NCBI GenBank assembly: GCA_021791775.1
Contig: JAJYVY010000008.1
Coordinates: forward strand, 1 to 21,586
Origin: Microcaldota archaeon
GTDB lineage: Archaea > Micrarchaeota > Micrarchaeia > Micrarchaeales > Micrarchaeaceae
Direction: 5' to 3'
Length of the DNA stretch: 21,586 nt
Below are positions 13,815 to 21,269 of this stretch, piece after piece (within the stretch, counting starts at the first letter, position 1; each line of letters starts with the position of its first letter). Made by a program: the position numbers and the translations under genes. The notes beneath the pieces were generated by a model. That model had not been told where the DNA came from. It did not search any database and saw only the letters and a list, made by a program, of their open reading frames with translations.

Positions 13815-15125
13815 TCAGATGTCGTGCTCCTCCTTTATTAATGGGACCTTGGCATTGTACCTTTTTGCCGCATAATCCCTGAAGTCCTTTGATTTGGTTA
13901 TTTCACCATGGACTATGAAGACATTCCTGAGACCCTTTACTTTGCTGAGCAGATGCTCCAGCTGCGGCCTGTCCGCGTGGGCGGATAGATGATGCGTCTC
14001 CACATGCATCTCTACCTTCATGTCATTTCCGTTTATATTGATGCTTTTTGTACCTTCCTGAAGTGCTCTGCCAAGAGTGCCTATCGCCTGATAGCCGACA
14101 AGAAGCAGCTTGTTTGCAGGATTGCGCGACAGTTTCGACAGGTAGAACATTACAGGGCCTCCAGAAAGCATTCCGCTGGTCGTAACTATTATACTGCTGG
14201 CGCTATCGTTGACTATCTTATCCCTCATGCTTTTCCTATCCACAAAATTGAAATTCTTACTTTTGAACGGATCATAGTCACTCATGAGTATTTTGCTCTG
14301 CAGCTCCTTCCTGCAGTATATCACATTGTGGCGGTATATCCTGAGCGCCTTACTTATCATCCCGTCGACATATATGGTGGTCTTCGGCAGTATTCCAGAA
14401 TTCATGTAGTCATCGAGAAGGAAGAGCACTTCCTGCGCCCTTCCAACAGCAAAGCTGGGGACTATCACCTTGCCGCCCTGCAGTATTGTATCTTTTATGC
14501 TTTTCATCATCTGCTGGCTTATCTTTTTCTCGTTAGGAAATATATCGCCGCGTGCCGCATAAGTCGATTCAGTGATTATGGTGTCGCCCTTGAGATTGCG
14601 TATTTCTGCACCCTCGAGCAGCCTCGTTTCGGGTAGATTTATATCTCCCGTATATACTATCCTGTTTCTGCTGTCGCTCACCTCTATCAGTGCGCTGCCG
14701 AGTATGTGGCCTGCCGGTATGAACTTTATAGAAAGATCCCTGAACTTGAATTCTTTTCCGTATTCGACGATCTTTGCATGCCTGACCATCTCCTCCATGC
14801 CTCTTTTGTTTACCCCTGCAGGATTTGAAATCCTAAGGTAGTCGCTTATGAGGACACTGCCCAAATCCACGGTTGGCTTTGTAGCAAAATAATTTCCTTT
14901 GAAGCCCGAAGAGTATATGTGCGGGACGAATCCAATATGGTCCAAATGAGCATGCGATATGAATACCCCATCTATTGACCTTAGTTGGTCATCGCTTATC
15001 TGCGGGTACTCTATCTTGGCTCCTAGCTTGATTCCAGAGTCAAGCAATATGTTGGTACTTTTTGTGCTTATCATTATGCAGCTTCGCCCAACTTCGCCGG
15101 CTGCTCCTAAAAATGTGATTTTCAT
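13815..15125 (-). CDS. Beta-CASP metallo-beta-lactamase ribonuclease (aCPSF2 type)
   Basis: A zinc-dependent RNA endo/exonuclease of the CPSF73/Int11 superfamily, acting in archaeal mRNA 3' processing or turnover. Seen: HAHLDH at 58-63 (motif 2), PAGHILGSA with H140 (motif 3), TGDINL with D161 (motif 4), the beta-CASP insertion between about 205 and 345 beginning IVPSFAVGRAQE, TTSGMLSGGPV inside it, and C-terminal HLSAHAD and VHGE carrying the last metal-binding and catalytic His. At 436 residues with no N-terminal KH domains it corresponds to aCPSF2 rather than aCPSF1. A TATA-like element GTAAATAAAGC (15154-15164) overlaps the stop codon of the upstream coiled-coil gene, so it has its own promoter. 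All metal ligands seem present, so it should be active. Confidence 0.9.
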   Translation of the reverse strand: MKITFLGAAGEVGRSCIMISTKSTNILLDSGIKLGAKIEYPQISDDQLRSIDGVFISHAHLDHIGFVPHIYSSGFKGNYFATKPTVDLGSVLISDYLRISNPAGVNKRGMEEMVRHAKIVEYGKEFKFRDLSIKFIPAGHILGSALIEVSDSRNRIVYTGDINLPETRLLEGAEIRNLKGDTIITESTYAARGDIFPNEKKISQQMMKSIKDTILQGGKVIVPSFAVGRAQEVLFLLDDYMNSGILPKTTIYVDGMISKALRIYRHNVIYCRKELQSKILMSDYDPFKSKNFNFVDRKSMRDKIVNDSASSIIVTTSGMLSGGPVMFYLSKLSRNPANKLLLVGYQAIGTLGRALQEGTKSININGNDMKVEMHVETHHLSAHADRPQLEHLLSKVKGLRNVFIVHGEITKSKDFRDYAAKRYNAKVPLIKEEHDI

Positions 15126-15163
15126 TATGACACTTCATTTCTTATTTGCTCTTGCTTTATTTA

Positions 15164-15751
15164 CTATTTCTCTCCCTTCGCACTTGGATCTTGTTTATCC
15201 TTCTTCTTTATCACGACGATGTCCTCCAAGTTTATCTCCTTGTTCCTTGAAGGCTGCGGCGCCTTGTGCTGCGGCTGCTGGATGTTTGATCTGCGCCTTT
15301 GAACGCCGAGCAGCTTTCTAACAGCATGATAAAGCTCGTCGAATTTCGCGTCTATCTCGTTCATTGTGGCGGCTGACGCGGAAAGGGTGGCCTGCAACCC
15401 CTCTATGTCCTTTTTTACAAAATCCGTCTTCCTCGCCATCCTTACGCCCTTAAGGGCCTCTTCAATTTGGGAGTTTAATTCGTTTATTTTCCTCACCAGC
15501 GCCTTCTCCTGCGATAGCGAGGGGGCTTCGGTGGATATCTTGAATTCAAGAGAATGCTTCTGCCTTCTCAATTTTCCTATATCGGGCCTGCTATTGCCAA
15601 CTTGCTGCTGCTTCTCTATTTCCCTCAGTTTCATTATCGCATCGTATTCCGATACTTTATAATTGAGCCGCCTCTGCATGTCTCGTATTTTTGCCAGGGT
15701 CTCGCTTCTTTTCTTTTTAAGTTCATCTATCTGCGCCTTGATCTCCTGCAC
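15164..15751 (-). CDS. Coiled-coil protein, 195 aa or longer
   Basis: Not recognised beyond a coiled coil. Seen: heptad-like helices over about residues 1-50 (VQEIKAQIDELKKKRSETL onward) and 75-145 (LVRKINELNSQIEEAL and DIEGLQATLSASAATMNEID), then a Gln/Pro-rich linker with QQPQHKAPQPSRNKE and a charged end. No membrane segment. The only canonical start, GTG at 15751, has no SD and falls inside a smooth protein-like frame: the same frame stays open upstream to 15895 (48 more codons) without any ATG, GTG or TTG. A TATA-like ATTATATTAAG around 15895-15905 points to transcription from about 15875, so the true protein probably begins upstream at an unusual codon or after a sequence error. The aCPSF2 promoter overlaps its stop. 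Confidence 0.7.
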   Translation of the reverse strand: MQEIKAQIDELKKKRSETLAKIRDMQRRLNYKVSEYDAIMKLREIEKQQQVGNSRPDIGKLRRQKHSLEFKISTEAPSLSQEKALVRKINELNSQIEEALKGVRMARKTDFVKKDIEGLQATLSASAATMNEIDAKFDELYHAVRKLLGVQRRRSNIQQPQHKAPQPSRNKEINLEDIVVIKKKDKQDPSAKGEK

Positions 15752-15914
15752 CTTTGGGTCCGTAGAGTTTTTAATCAGGCTGCCTAAAGTGGCCTCTCCA
15801 TTCTGTGGTGTGGATTTGGCACCATTTAATGCTGCTATAGGTTGAACCGTATCCGCCTTAACTCCGGGGCTTTCTGCATCAGTCAGTAAATCGCCTTAAT
15901 ATAATGAAAATCAG

Positions 15915-17093
15915 TCAACCGCTGTTGACCCTTTCTTTGCTAAGAATTATCTCCTCGTATACCTTTAATAACGTATCTGTGGTTTCCTGGACCGAATACC
16001 TGCTGACGCTTGATGACATATCTTTATAGGATTCAATTTTATTTATTACCTTCTCTATCTTGTTAGCGCACGATCTCGGATTTCCGGGCTCGAACTTCTC
16101 TCCGTTTTTGCCGTTCTTTATTATTTCACTTATGACCTCGCAGTTTGCCCCAACAACCGGCTTGCCTGAAGCCAGTGCTTCAAGGATTGTTATGCCCTGC
16201 GTTTCGAATGTTGATGGGGTGCAGAAGATATCTGCAGCTGCATAGTACTTCGGCAGCTGCTTCGTACTTACGAATCCAGTAAACCTGACATTCTGAAGCT
16301 TTTTCAAATGCACGATGTGCTGGAAGTGGTGAAGTGCCGGGCCCGTGCCTGCAAACACGAAAACCAGGTTTTTGTCTTTCAGCAGCTCTGCAACCTTTAT
16401 CATCACGTCTATGCTCTTTTCCTTGCTTATGCGGCCAACATAAAGCACTATCCTATCTGCCCTCTTTGCCTTGAGCTCCTTCCTGAGCCGGCTTGTATCA
16501 TTTTTCGGCTTGAAGCGCTCGATGTCGACACTGTTAGGTACTGTCACTGTGTTTGGTATGCCGTGGCGCTTTAGCACTTTCTTTGTGAATTGGCTTGGTG
16601 CTATTATCTTGTCACACTTGTTGAAAAAGAACCTTGCATACGGCCATGAATACTTTGCTATCAGCTTTTGCCCAATCTTGCTTGAAGTTCCGTACTCTTT
16701 GAGAACGCTCCTGCGTGTGAAGAATGTATGGAAGGTTGCCACAGCCGGCACCTTGTTCAGCTTCGCCATTGCGAGTCCAGACAGCCCCATTGTGAATGGA
16801 GTATGCAGATGCACTATGTCTGGTTTTATAGAATTGAACTTCATCGCAACAGGAAGCGTGAAAAGGGCGATCCTGTATTGCGGATATTTTCGAAATTTTA
16901 TTCCTGGAACGGCAAATACATTCTTTCCTATTTCCTTTATCGGCTTTGACCTATCATCCCCGCTCGCAAATACATATACACTATGCCCCCGCTTCTCCAG
17001 TTCCCGCTTTGTGTTTATTATCGATGTGACTACGCCATCAATGGCGGGCAGATAAGTGTCCGTGTAGAATATGATTTTTAGTTTTCCTTCCAT
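15915..17093 (-). CDS. Glycosyltransferase family 4 (GT-B fold)
   Basis: A retaining nucleotide-sugar glycosyltransferase resembling diacylglycerol glucosyltransferases and mannosyltransferases of glycolipid synthesis. Seen: N-terminal Rossmann domain with YLPAIDGVVTSI (acceptor side, about 13-24), HLHTPFTMGLSG at about 95-106 and TFHTFFTRR. The donor-binding domain begins VLYVGRISKEKSIDVMI, continues FVFAGTGPALHHF, and has the E-x7-E motif in FETQGITILEALASGKPVVG at about 304-323. Length 392 is normal. No membrane segment, so it is peripheral or cytoplasmic. It starts 28 bases after the uL15 stop with AAGGTAA before the ATG, and probably extends the ribosomal protein transcript. Glucose or mannose as donor, and membrane lipid as acceptor, are inferences from family resemblance. 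Confidence 0.88.
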   Translation of the reverse strand: MEGKLKIIFYTDTYLPAIDGVVTSIINTKRELEKRGHSVYVFASGDDRSKPIKEIGKNVFAVPGIKFRKYPQYRIALFTLPVAMKFNSIKPDIVHLHTPFTMGLSGLAMAKLNKVPAVATFHTFFTRRSVLKEYGTSSKIGQKLIAKYSWPYARFFFNKCDKIIAPSQFTKKVLKRHGIPNTVTVPNSVDIERFKPKNDTSRLRKELKAKRADRIVLYVGRISKEKSIDVMIKVAELLKDKNLVFVFAGTGPALHHFQHIVHLKKLQNVRFTGFVSTKQLPKYYAAADIFCTPSTFETQGITILEALASGKPVVGANCEVISEIIKNGKNGEKFEPGNPRSCANKIEKVINKIESYKDMSSSVSRYSVQETTDTLLKVYEEIILSKERVNSG

Positions 17094-17121
17094 GCTGTTA
17101 CCTTAAACCGGATCGCCGTGG

Positions 17122-17535
17122 CTACTGCTTGCCGATCACTAGCGCTTCCCCGCCTGCGCTTTTTATTTTTTCTTCCGCCGACTTCGAGAATCCCGATGCG
17201 CTTATCTTCAACGGTTTTGTGAGGACGCCATTGCTCAAGACCTTGTAGCCCTTGAGCTCTATCGTGCTGTCTCCCTCTTTGAGCGATTCCGCCATCGAGC
17301 TTATTTTGCCAAGGGTTATCTCATTGTATTTTGTGCTTTGCCTCCATGGGTGGAATCCCCTCCTGTGCATCTCCTCCCTCGCCTTCGAGGTCATGTAAGT
17401 AAAATTGTGCTTTCTCGCGCCGGCTCTGCCTACTCCTCCCCTGTCTCCCGCGCCTCTGGCGTTCTTTATGTTGCCAACTCCCCATCTCCTTGTTCCGAAG
17501 TACTTCCTTGAACGTTTCTGCTTCCTTACTACCAT
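17122..17535 (-). CDS. rpl15: Large ribosomal subunit protein uL15
   Basis: Structural protein of the 50S subunit, binding 23S rRNA in the late-assembling core. Seen: a basic N-terminal tail with KQKRSRKYFGTRRWGVGNIK and the Gly/Arg-rich extension RGAGDRGGVGRAGARKH that threads into rRNA, then the globular part with HPWRQS, the strand TIELKGYKVLSNGVL and the ending KPLKISASGFSKSAEEKIKSAGGEALVI characteristic of archaeal and eukaryotic L15/L27A. Length 137 is typical of archaea. The ATG overlaps the last base of the uL30 stop (TAATG), so translation is coupled. In most archaea secY follows uL15; here a glycosyltransferase follows. Confidence 0.97.
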   Translation of the reverse strand: MVVRKQKRSRKYFGTRRWGVGNIKNARGAGDRGGVGRAGARKHNFTYMTSKAREEMHRRGFHPWRQSTKYNEITLGKISSMAESLKEGDSTIELKGYKVLSNGVLTKPLKISASGFSKSAEEKIKSAGGEALVIGKQ

Positions 17536-17945
17536 TACTTCACCATCCTCTGTATGAGGTTGTTTATTCCTTCTCCCATGTAGCCTAGGCTTCCGCCCTG
17601 CTTCACGCTTCTTTTTATGCTCCTGTAACCGTGCCTTGGCGGATGCAGCCTTATCGGCAGCTTCTTCTTGAGTTCCTTGTAATCGTATTTGCCCTCCATT
17701 AACTCTTCCGGCTTTATTCCGAGCTCTCCTTTCTCCACCAGCCTCTTGAGCGTCTCCTCGTTAGGCTCTCCATATGCTATGTAGCTGCTGCACTGTTTTA
17801 TCATCCCATAGTAGGAGTCGGTCAGCTTTACAAGCGTGCAGTTGTTGACGCGCCTGAGCCTGAGCCTGTCTAGCGTCTCATTTATATCGTACCTTACATT
17901 GACGCGGCCGCGCACTCTAATTGCAGCTATAAGTCTATTTTTCAT
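17535..17945 (-). CDS. rpl30: Large ribosomal subunit protein uL30
   Basis: 50S subunit protein of the archaeal L30 type, the longer form shared with eukaryotic L7. Seen: LIAAIRVRGRVNVRYDINET at the N-terminus, then LDRLRLRRVNNCTLVKLTDS, the internal YGMIKQCSSYIAYGEPN, and the archaeal extension with RLHPPRHGYRSIKRSVKQGG and LGYMGEGINNLIQRM. The ATG at 17945 is chosen because GGAGG at 17951-17955 precedes it by five bases; the in-frame ATG at 17957 and GTG at 17969 would add 4 or 8 residues. A TATA-like stretch AAATTTATATTATAT (17976-17990) predicts transcription starting near 17957, giving a short leader that holds just this SD. It begins the uL30-uL15-GT4 operon. Confidence 0.96.
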   Translation of the reverse strand: MKNRLIAAIRVRGRVNVRYDINETLDRLRLRRVNNCTLVKLTDSYYGMIKQCSSYIAYGEPNEETLKRLVEKGELGIKPEELMEGKYDYKELKKKLPIRLHPPRHGYRSIKRSVKQGGSLGYMGEGINNLIQRMVK

Positions 17946-17950
17946 TTTGT

Positions 17951-17990
17951 CCTCCATAAGAACACGCACGGCTGTAAATTTATATTATAT
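17951..17990 (-). promoter_or_regulatory. Promoter and SD of the uL30-uL15 operon
   Basis: The AT-rich TATA-like element at 17976-17990 and perfect GGAGG at 17951-17955 (minus strand) set the uL30 start at 17945. Confidence 0.5.
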
Positions 17991-18079
17991 GCTCAAGGAA
18001 GCATTTTAAAGGTATTGCTTGCTCCAACGGGCTAAGGCAAATAGAAACAAAACTTCCGATAGTGGTTTTTTCCTTCAAC

Positions 18080-18088
18080 ATATTTAAG
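18080..18088 (+). promoter_or_regulatory. TATA-like box before the 124-aa membrane protein
   Basis: ATATTTAAG is centred at about 18084, predicting transcription start near 18110. That is downstream of the TTG at 18097, which favours one of the later starts for this gene. Confidence 0.4.
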
Positions 18089-18096
18089 CTTAACTA

Positions 18097-18471
18097 TTGA
18101 TTTTTACTCGCGACCGGTCGATAAAATTGTATTACAGCGAGTATGAAAAAGTAAAAAGGATGGAGAGGCTCTTCGAAAAGCTAGCCTATGCCTCGGTAGG
18201 CTTGGACTTCATCGTAGCACTTGCATCGTTCTTGGTGATCAGGGGCGCAGCATATTCGAAACTAATGCTAACGATAGGCGGAGATCTCATAATGGTAGAG
18301 ATGGCGATAATAGGGGTGCTGTTCATCATGATGCTCGTTTTAAAACACTACAGTGCCGTGATGCGCGGGTTTGCATCTATGGCGTTCAAAAACAGGCAGA
18401 TGAGAAGGGGCGCGAGCACAAAGTTCAGGAGTTTGTTCGGCATACGGCTCGCTGCGCCTAAGAGTGCATAA
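18097..18471 (+). CDS. Hypothetical membrane protein with two TM segments
   Basis: Not recognised. Residues 1-28 are polar and basic. Two hydrophobic segments follow at about 31-50 (YASVGLDFIVALASFLVI) and 61-84 (IGGDLIMVEMAIIGVLFIMML). The C-terminal tail of 35 residues is strongly basic, with FKNRQMRRGASTKFRSLFG. The Arg/Lys-rich tail suggests it faces the cytoplasm and may touch nucleic acid or phospholipid. Start is uncertain: TTG at 18097 gives 124 residues, TTG at 18127 gives 114, and ATG at 18160, preceded by AAAAGG, gives 103 and keeps both membrane segments. The TATA spacing fits the later two. It is convergent with the EndoQ-like gene, 8 bases apart. Confidence 0.6.
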   Translation: MIFTRDRSIKLYYSEYEKVKRMERLFEKLAYASVGLDFIVALASFLVIRGAAYSKLMLTIGGDLIMVEMAIIGVLFIMMLVLKHYSAVMRGFASMAFKNRQMRRGASTKFRSLFGIRLAAPKSA

Positions 18472-18479
18472 TCGCAGCA

Positions 18480-19739
18480 TCAGAGCCGGTGTTGCTTCCA
18501 TTCTTTCGTTTCCGGTTTTGAGGAGTCCCTGTTAAGCAAATCGAGTTCCCCGAAGACTCCCGCGTATCCGGGCTTTATCCGTATCTTCCCGTCGCGCATG
18601 TTCTCTATGGCGGTGCCAATCTCGTCGCCGAACTTCTCGGCTATCAGCTTGGTGCTTACTGCCGTCAGAATGTCATACTCTGTGCCTAGGTCCTTTATCA
18701 TGTCCTCGTAGAGTTTGACAACAGGGACAGAATAGAAGGTCTTTTTCGTGACGTATGCGACCACCTCCCTCAAAGGAACCGCCTTGACAAATGGCGGGCG
18801 GTTCTTGGCGATATAGTCTGCAGGCCTGTCTGCAAGGGAGTTTATCCTGTGGAGCACGCCCAAAACTATCTTGCCGCCGCAGACTGGGCACCTTGTTATG
18901 TTCCCGTCCTTGTCTGGATCTATGGATACACCGCATTGGCGATGCCCATCAAAGTGGTACTTGCCCTCCTCGGGGAAGAACTCAAGCGTGCTATTCAGCT
19001 TTTTGTCATCTTTATTCTTTATCGCTCCTACAACATCAGAATAAGAGAAATTCGCAACATCCAGGATTGTCATCTCCCTGCCTATTTTCGGCAAAGAGTG
19101 CATGTCGCTTGTTGATATAATTGCATATTTATCTAGCTTGGATATCCTCCAATTCATGGCAGGGTCCGAACTGAGCCCGGTTTCCAATGCATAAATGTGT
19201 TTCTCCTGGTCTTCATAGGCGTCCTTCATGGAATCGAAACCCGATAAAGCCCCAAAAACTCCGAAATATGGAGTCCAGGCATGCGCAGGGAAAACAAAGG
19301 CATTTTTACTTGCTTTGAATGCCTCTTCAACAAGCGACGCGGCGCTCATAGACAACTGCGCTCTGCCATCCGATGAAAGCTTCCCATATTTCCCTAGGGC
19401 AGAATTGAGGGCGTCCACCGATTCCAGGTCCGGCATAAGCATGCAGTTGTGTATTTTCTTTATTTTCTTGTCCTTGCCCTCGAATATTGTAGATGCCTCG
19501 CTGCTCAATACGAATCTCACACCGGAAGTGGAGCCTTTAATTTTGAAAAGGCTGGCATCCCCTGCTGGCTCCAAATTTGCTTTTATCTCTTTCAGCCATT
19601 CCGGATGTGTGAAATCGCCAGTCCCTATCAGATTGATACCCTTCTCCACTGCAGTCTGCTCCATCCCCTTAAGCGTAATGGCGCTGCTGCACGCCATGGC
19701 AAATCTCGAATGGACATGAAGATCAGAAATGACTTTCGT
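18480..19739 (-). CDS. EndoQ-like PHP-family DNA repair endonuclease, apparent ACG start
   Basis: Endonuclease Q nicks DNA 5' to deaminated bases (uracil, hypoxanthine, xanthine) and AP sites in archaea. Seen: with ACG at 19739 as first codon the protein starts KVISDLHVHSRF, whose H8 and H10 form the PHP metal-binding HxH. GTGDFTHPEW follows, then FPAHAWTPYFG, ISTSDMHSLPKIGRE (last PHP motif), a Zn-finger pair with C-x-V-x and CPVCGGKI, and GVLHRINSLADRP, typical of the family. Length 419 fits EndoQ. The first canonical start is the ATG at 19697, but it would remove the catalytic HxH, and the frame is closed by TAG at 19749-19751. AGGGGG lies five bases before the ACG. An ATG mutated or misread to ACG is the alternative. 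It lies in a repair island with two EndoIII-like genes. Confidence 0.8.
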   Translation of the reverse strand, partial: TKVISDLHVHSRFAMACSSAITLKGMEQTAVEKGINLIGTGDFTHPEWLKEIKANLEPAGDASLFKIKGSTSGVRFVLSSEASTIFEGKDKKIKKIHNCMLMPDLESVDALNSALGKYGKLSSDGRAQLSMSAASLVEEAFKASKNAFVFPAHAWTPYFGVFGALSGFDSMKDAYEDQEKHIYALETGLSSDPAMNWRISKLDKYAIISTSDMHSLPKIGREMTILDVANFSYSDVVGAIKNKDDKKLNSTLEFFPEEGKYHFDGHRQCGVSIDPDKDGNITRCPVCGGKIVLGVLHRINSLADRPADYIAKNRPPFVKAVPLREVVAYVTKKTFYSVPVVKLYEDMIKDLGTEYDILTAVSTKLIAEKFGDEIGTAIENMRDGKIRIKPGYAGVFGELDLLNRDSSKPETKEWKQHRL

Positions 19740-19872
19740 ATTATCCCCCTAAAAGTTGGCCATTACCCCGTATTGCGCCATGCGCCCTTTACTTATGGCA
19801 GAAAGCGCACAGAGTTCCTCTTTTTTGATGAAATTTATGATTTTGCTGGTTCTTTCGTACATCAAATCACAA

Positions 19873-20532
19873 TCATGATTGTTTTGTCACTCCGTTTTTA
19901 GGACAGAGTGACTGCAACAAGCACCTGCTGCATATCGGCGCTGGGGCTTTGCATATGGCCTTGCCGTGAAACTTTATCACATATGATATCTTGCCCCAGT
20001 CCTTCTTATCAATACTTTTCATAAGATCCTGTTCTATTTCATCAGGTTTCTGGCTTTCTGTAAGGCCGAGCCTGTATGACACCCTGACTACATGCGTGTC
20101 GACAGGTATTCCCTCCGCTACGCCGAATGCATTTATCAATATCGTATTTGCCGACTTCCTGCCTATCCCTGGAAGTTCCATCAGCTTCTCCATGTCATTC
20201 GGCACCTTTCCATTGTACTTCTGCTCCAGCACTTTGCACGCATCGATTATGCTCTTTACCTTGTTGCCTGCGAAGAGTATCCCGTGGATGTGCTTGAGAA
20301 TCTCTTCCGGCTTCGCCGAAGCGTAGTCCTTCGCAGTCCTGTAGCGTTTGAATATCTCACTGGTGCACGCGTTTACTGTCTCGTCCTTCGACCTCGCGGC
20401 CAGGATTATCGCAACCATCATTTCGAGAGGATTAGAGAAGTTGAGTATCTCCTTCGCATTCGGATATTCCATCTTCAGGATGCCTATTGCTTTCTGGGCT
20501 GTCACAGCGTCGAGAAGCTTCACCCCTGCCAT
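19873..20532 (-). CDS. Endonuclease III-like DNA glycosylase, divergent paralogue
   Basis: A HhH-GPD DNA glycosylase/AP lyase of the Nth family, removing damaged pyrimidines in base excision repair. Seen: helix-hairpin-helix ELPGIGRKSANTIL with catalytic K126, VDTHVVRV with D145, and the [4Fe-4S] ligands C194, C201, C204 and C210 (C-x6-C-x2-C-x5-C), all intact. Oddity: the N-terminal loop normally LSAQ-T-D reads LAARSKDETV, with R47 in place of the Gln that fills the gap opposite the flipped base, so lesion choice may differ from canonical Nth. Length 219. It diverges from a normal nth at 20583 and precedes the EndoQ-like gene by about 130 bases. Identity between the two paralogues is moderate, consistent with an old duplication. 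Alternative: an archaeal mismatch-type glycosylase such as MIG. Confidence 0.88.
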   Translation of the reverse strand: MAGVKLLDAVTAQKAIGILKMEYPNAKEILNFSNPLEMMVAIILAARSKDETVNACTSEIFKRYRTAKDYASAKPEEILKHIHGILFAGNKVKSIIDACKVLEQKYNGKVPNDMEKLMELPGIGRKSANTILINAFGVAEGIPVDTHVVRVSYRLGLTESQKPDEIEQDLMKSIDKKDWGKISYVIKFHGKAICKAPAPICSRCLLQSLCPKNGVTKQS

Positions 20533-20546
20533 AAAGCTATTAAGGG

Positions 20547-20559
20547 TTATAAATATTTA
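20547..20559. promoter_or_regulatory. Shared bidirectional TATA element of the two nth genes
   Basis: TTATAAATATTTA is nearly self-complementary. It lies about 30 bp before the plus-strand ATG at 20583 and about 21 bp before the minus-strand ATG at 20532, so one element could drive both genes with almost no leaders. Confidence 0.5.
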
Positions 20560-20582
20560 GCAATATCTTATCTAGCGATAGG

Positions 20583-21224
20583 ATGAGCGGGGCAGAAAAG
20601 AGCATCGAATTGGTGCTGCGCAGGCTGAAGAAGAGGTATCCCGATGAGATGCACACTTCCCTCAACCATTCCAACCCATGGGAGCTGCTCGTTGCGACAA
20701 TTCTTTCAGCGCAGACAACTGATGCGCAGGTTGACAGGGTGACTCCTGCGCTCTTTAAGAAGGTTCCAAACCCAAAAAGCATGGCAAAACTGAAGCCGAA
20801 ACAGCTCTATCCATATGTAAAGACCCTGGGCCTCTACAGGGTTAAGGCCAAGCATTTGGTTGGAACTGCGAAGATACTCCACGAACATTTTCATGACAGA
20901 GTACCAAATACCATAGCGGAACTGACAATGCTGCCTGGTGTTGGAAGGAAGACAGCGAATGTGGTGATATCAAATGCGTTCAACGCCAACGAGGGCATAG
21001 CGATAGACACCCATTGCATAACTGTGGCAAATAGGCTCTTCCTATACAGGACGAAGGACGCCAAGAGGATAGAGGAGCGCATGACGAGGGTGGTGCCGAA
21101 AAGCGACTGGGGGAACCTGACACACCTTTTCATAGCGCTCGGCAGGGACGTGTGCACTGCAAGAAAGAAGTACTGCTCGAACTGCGTACTTAAGGACATT
21201 TGCCCGTCGAGCGATGCAAAGTAA
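20583..21224 (+). CDS. nth: Endonuclease III (Nth)
   Basis: Bifunctional DNA glycosylase/AP lyase for oxidised pyrimidines. Seen: LSAQTTDAQV at 41-50 with the usual Gln (Q44), HhH MLPGVGRKTANVVI with catalytic K123, IDTHCITVANRL with D142, and [4Fe-4S] ligands C191, C198, C201 and C207 in perfect C-x6-C-x2-C-x5-C spacing. Length 213 matches bacterial and archaeal Nth. The ATG at 20583 follows a TATA-like box by about 30 bp and has no SD, so the mRNA is probably leaderless. Compared with its divergent neighbour it is the canonical member. Function is secure. Confidence 0.95.
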   Translation: MSGAEKSIELVLRRLKKRYPDEMHTSLNHSNPWELLVATILSAQTTDAQVDRVTPALFKKVPNPKSMAKLKPKQLYPYVKTLGLYRVKAKHLVGTAKILHEHFHDRVPNTIAELTMLPGVGRKTANVVISNAFNANEGIAIDTHCITVANRLFLYRTKDAKRIEERMTRVVPKSDWGNLTHLFIALGRDVCTARKKYCSNCVLKDICPSSDAK

Positions 21225-21232
21225 CAGCAAAC

Positions 21233-21242
21233 AATTTATATC
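21233..21242 (+). promoter_or_regulatory. TATA-like box of the MBL-fold gene
   Basis: AATTTATATC is centred about 33 bp upstream of the ATG at 21270. Confidence 0.45.
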
Positions 21243-21269
21243 TGAATCGGAATTTGATAGTGTAATCAT

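Noticed and set aside
13989..14636. 215-codon plus-strand frame antisense to aCPSF2.
   Set aside because: aCPSF2 is unmistakable, and the antisense translation has no recognisable fold or start signals.
15875..15879. ATG at 15879 as start of the coiled-coil gene.
   Set aside because: It is in a different frame and reaches a stop after 14 codons; usable only if a 1-base indel exists.
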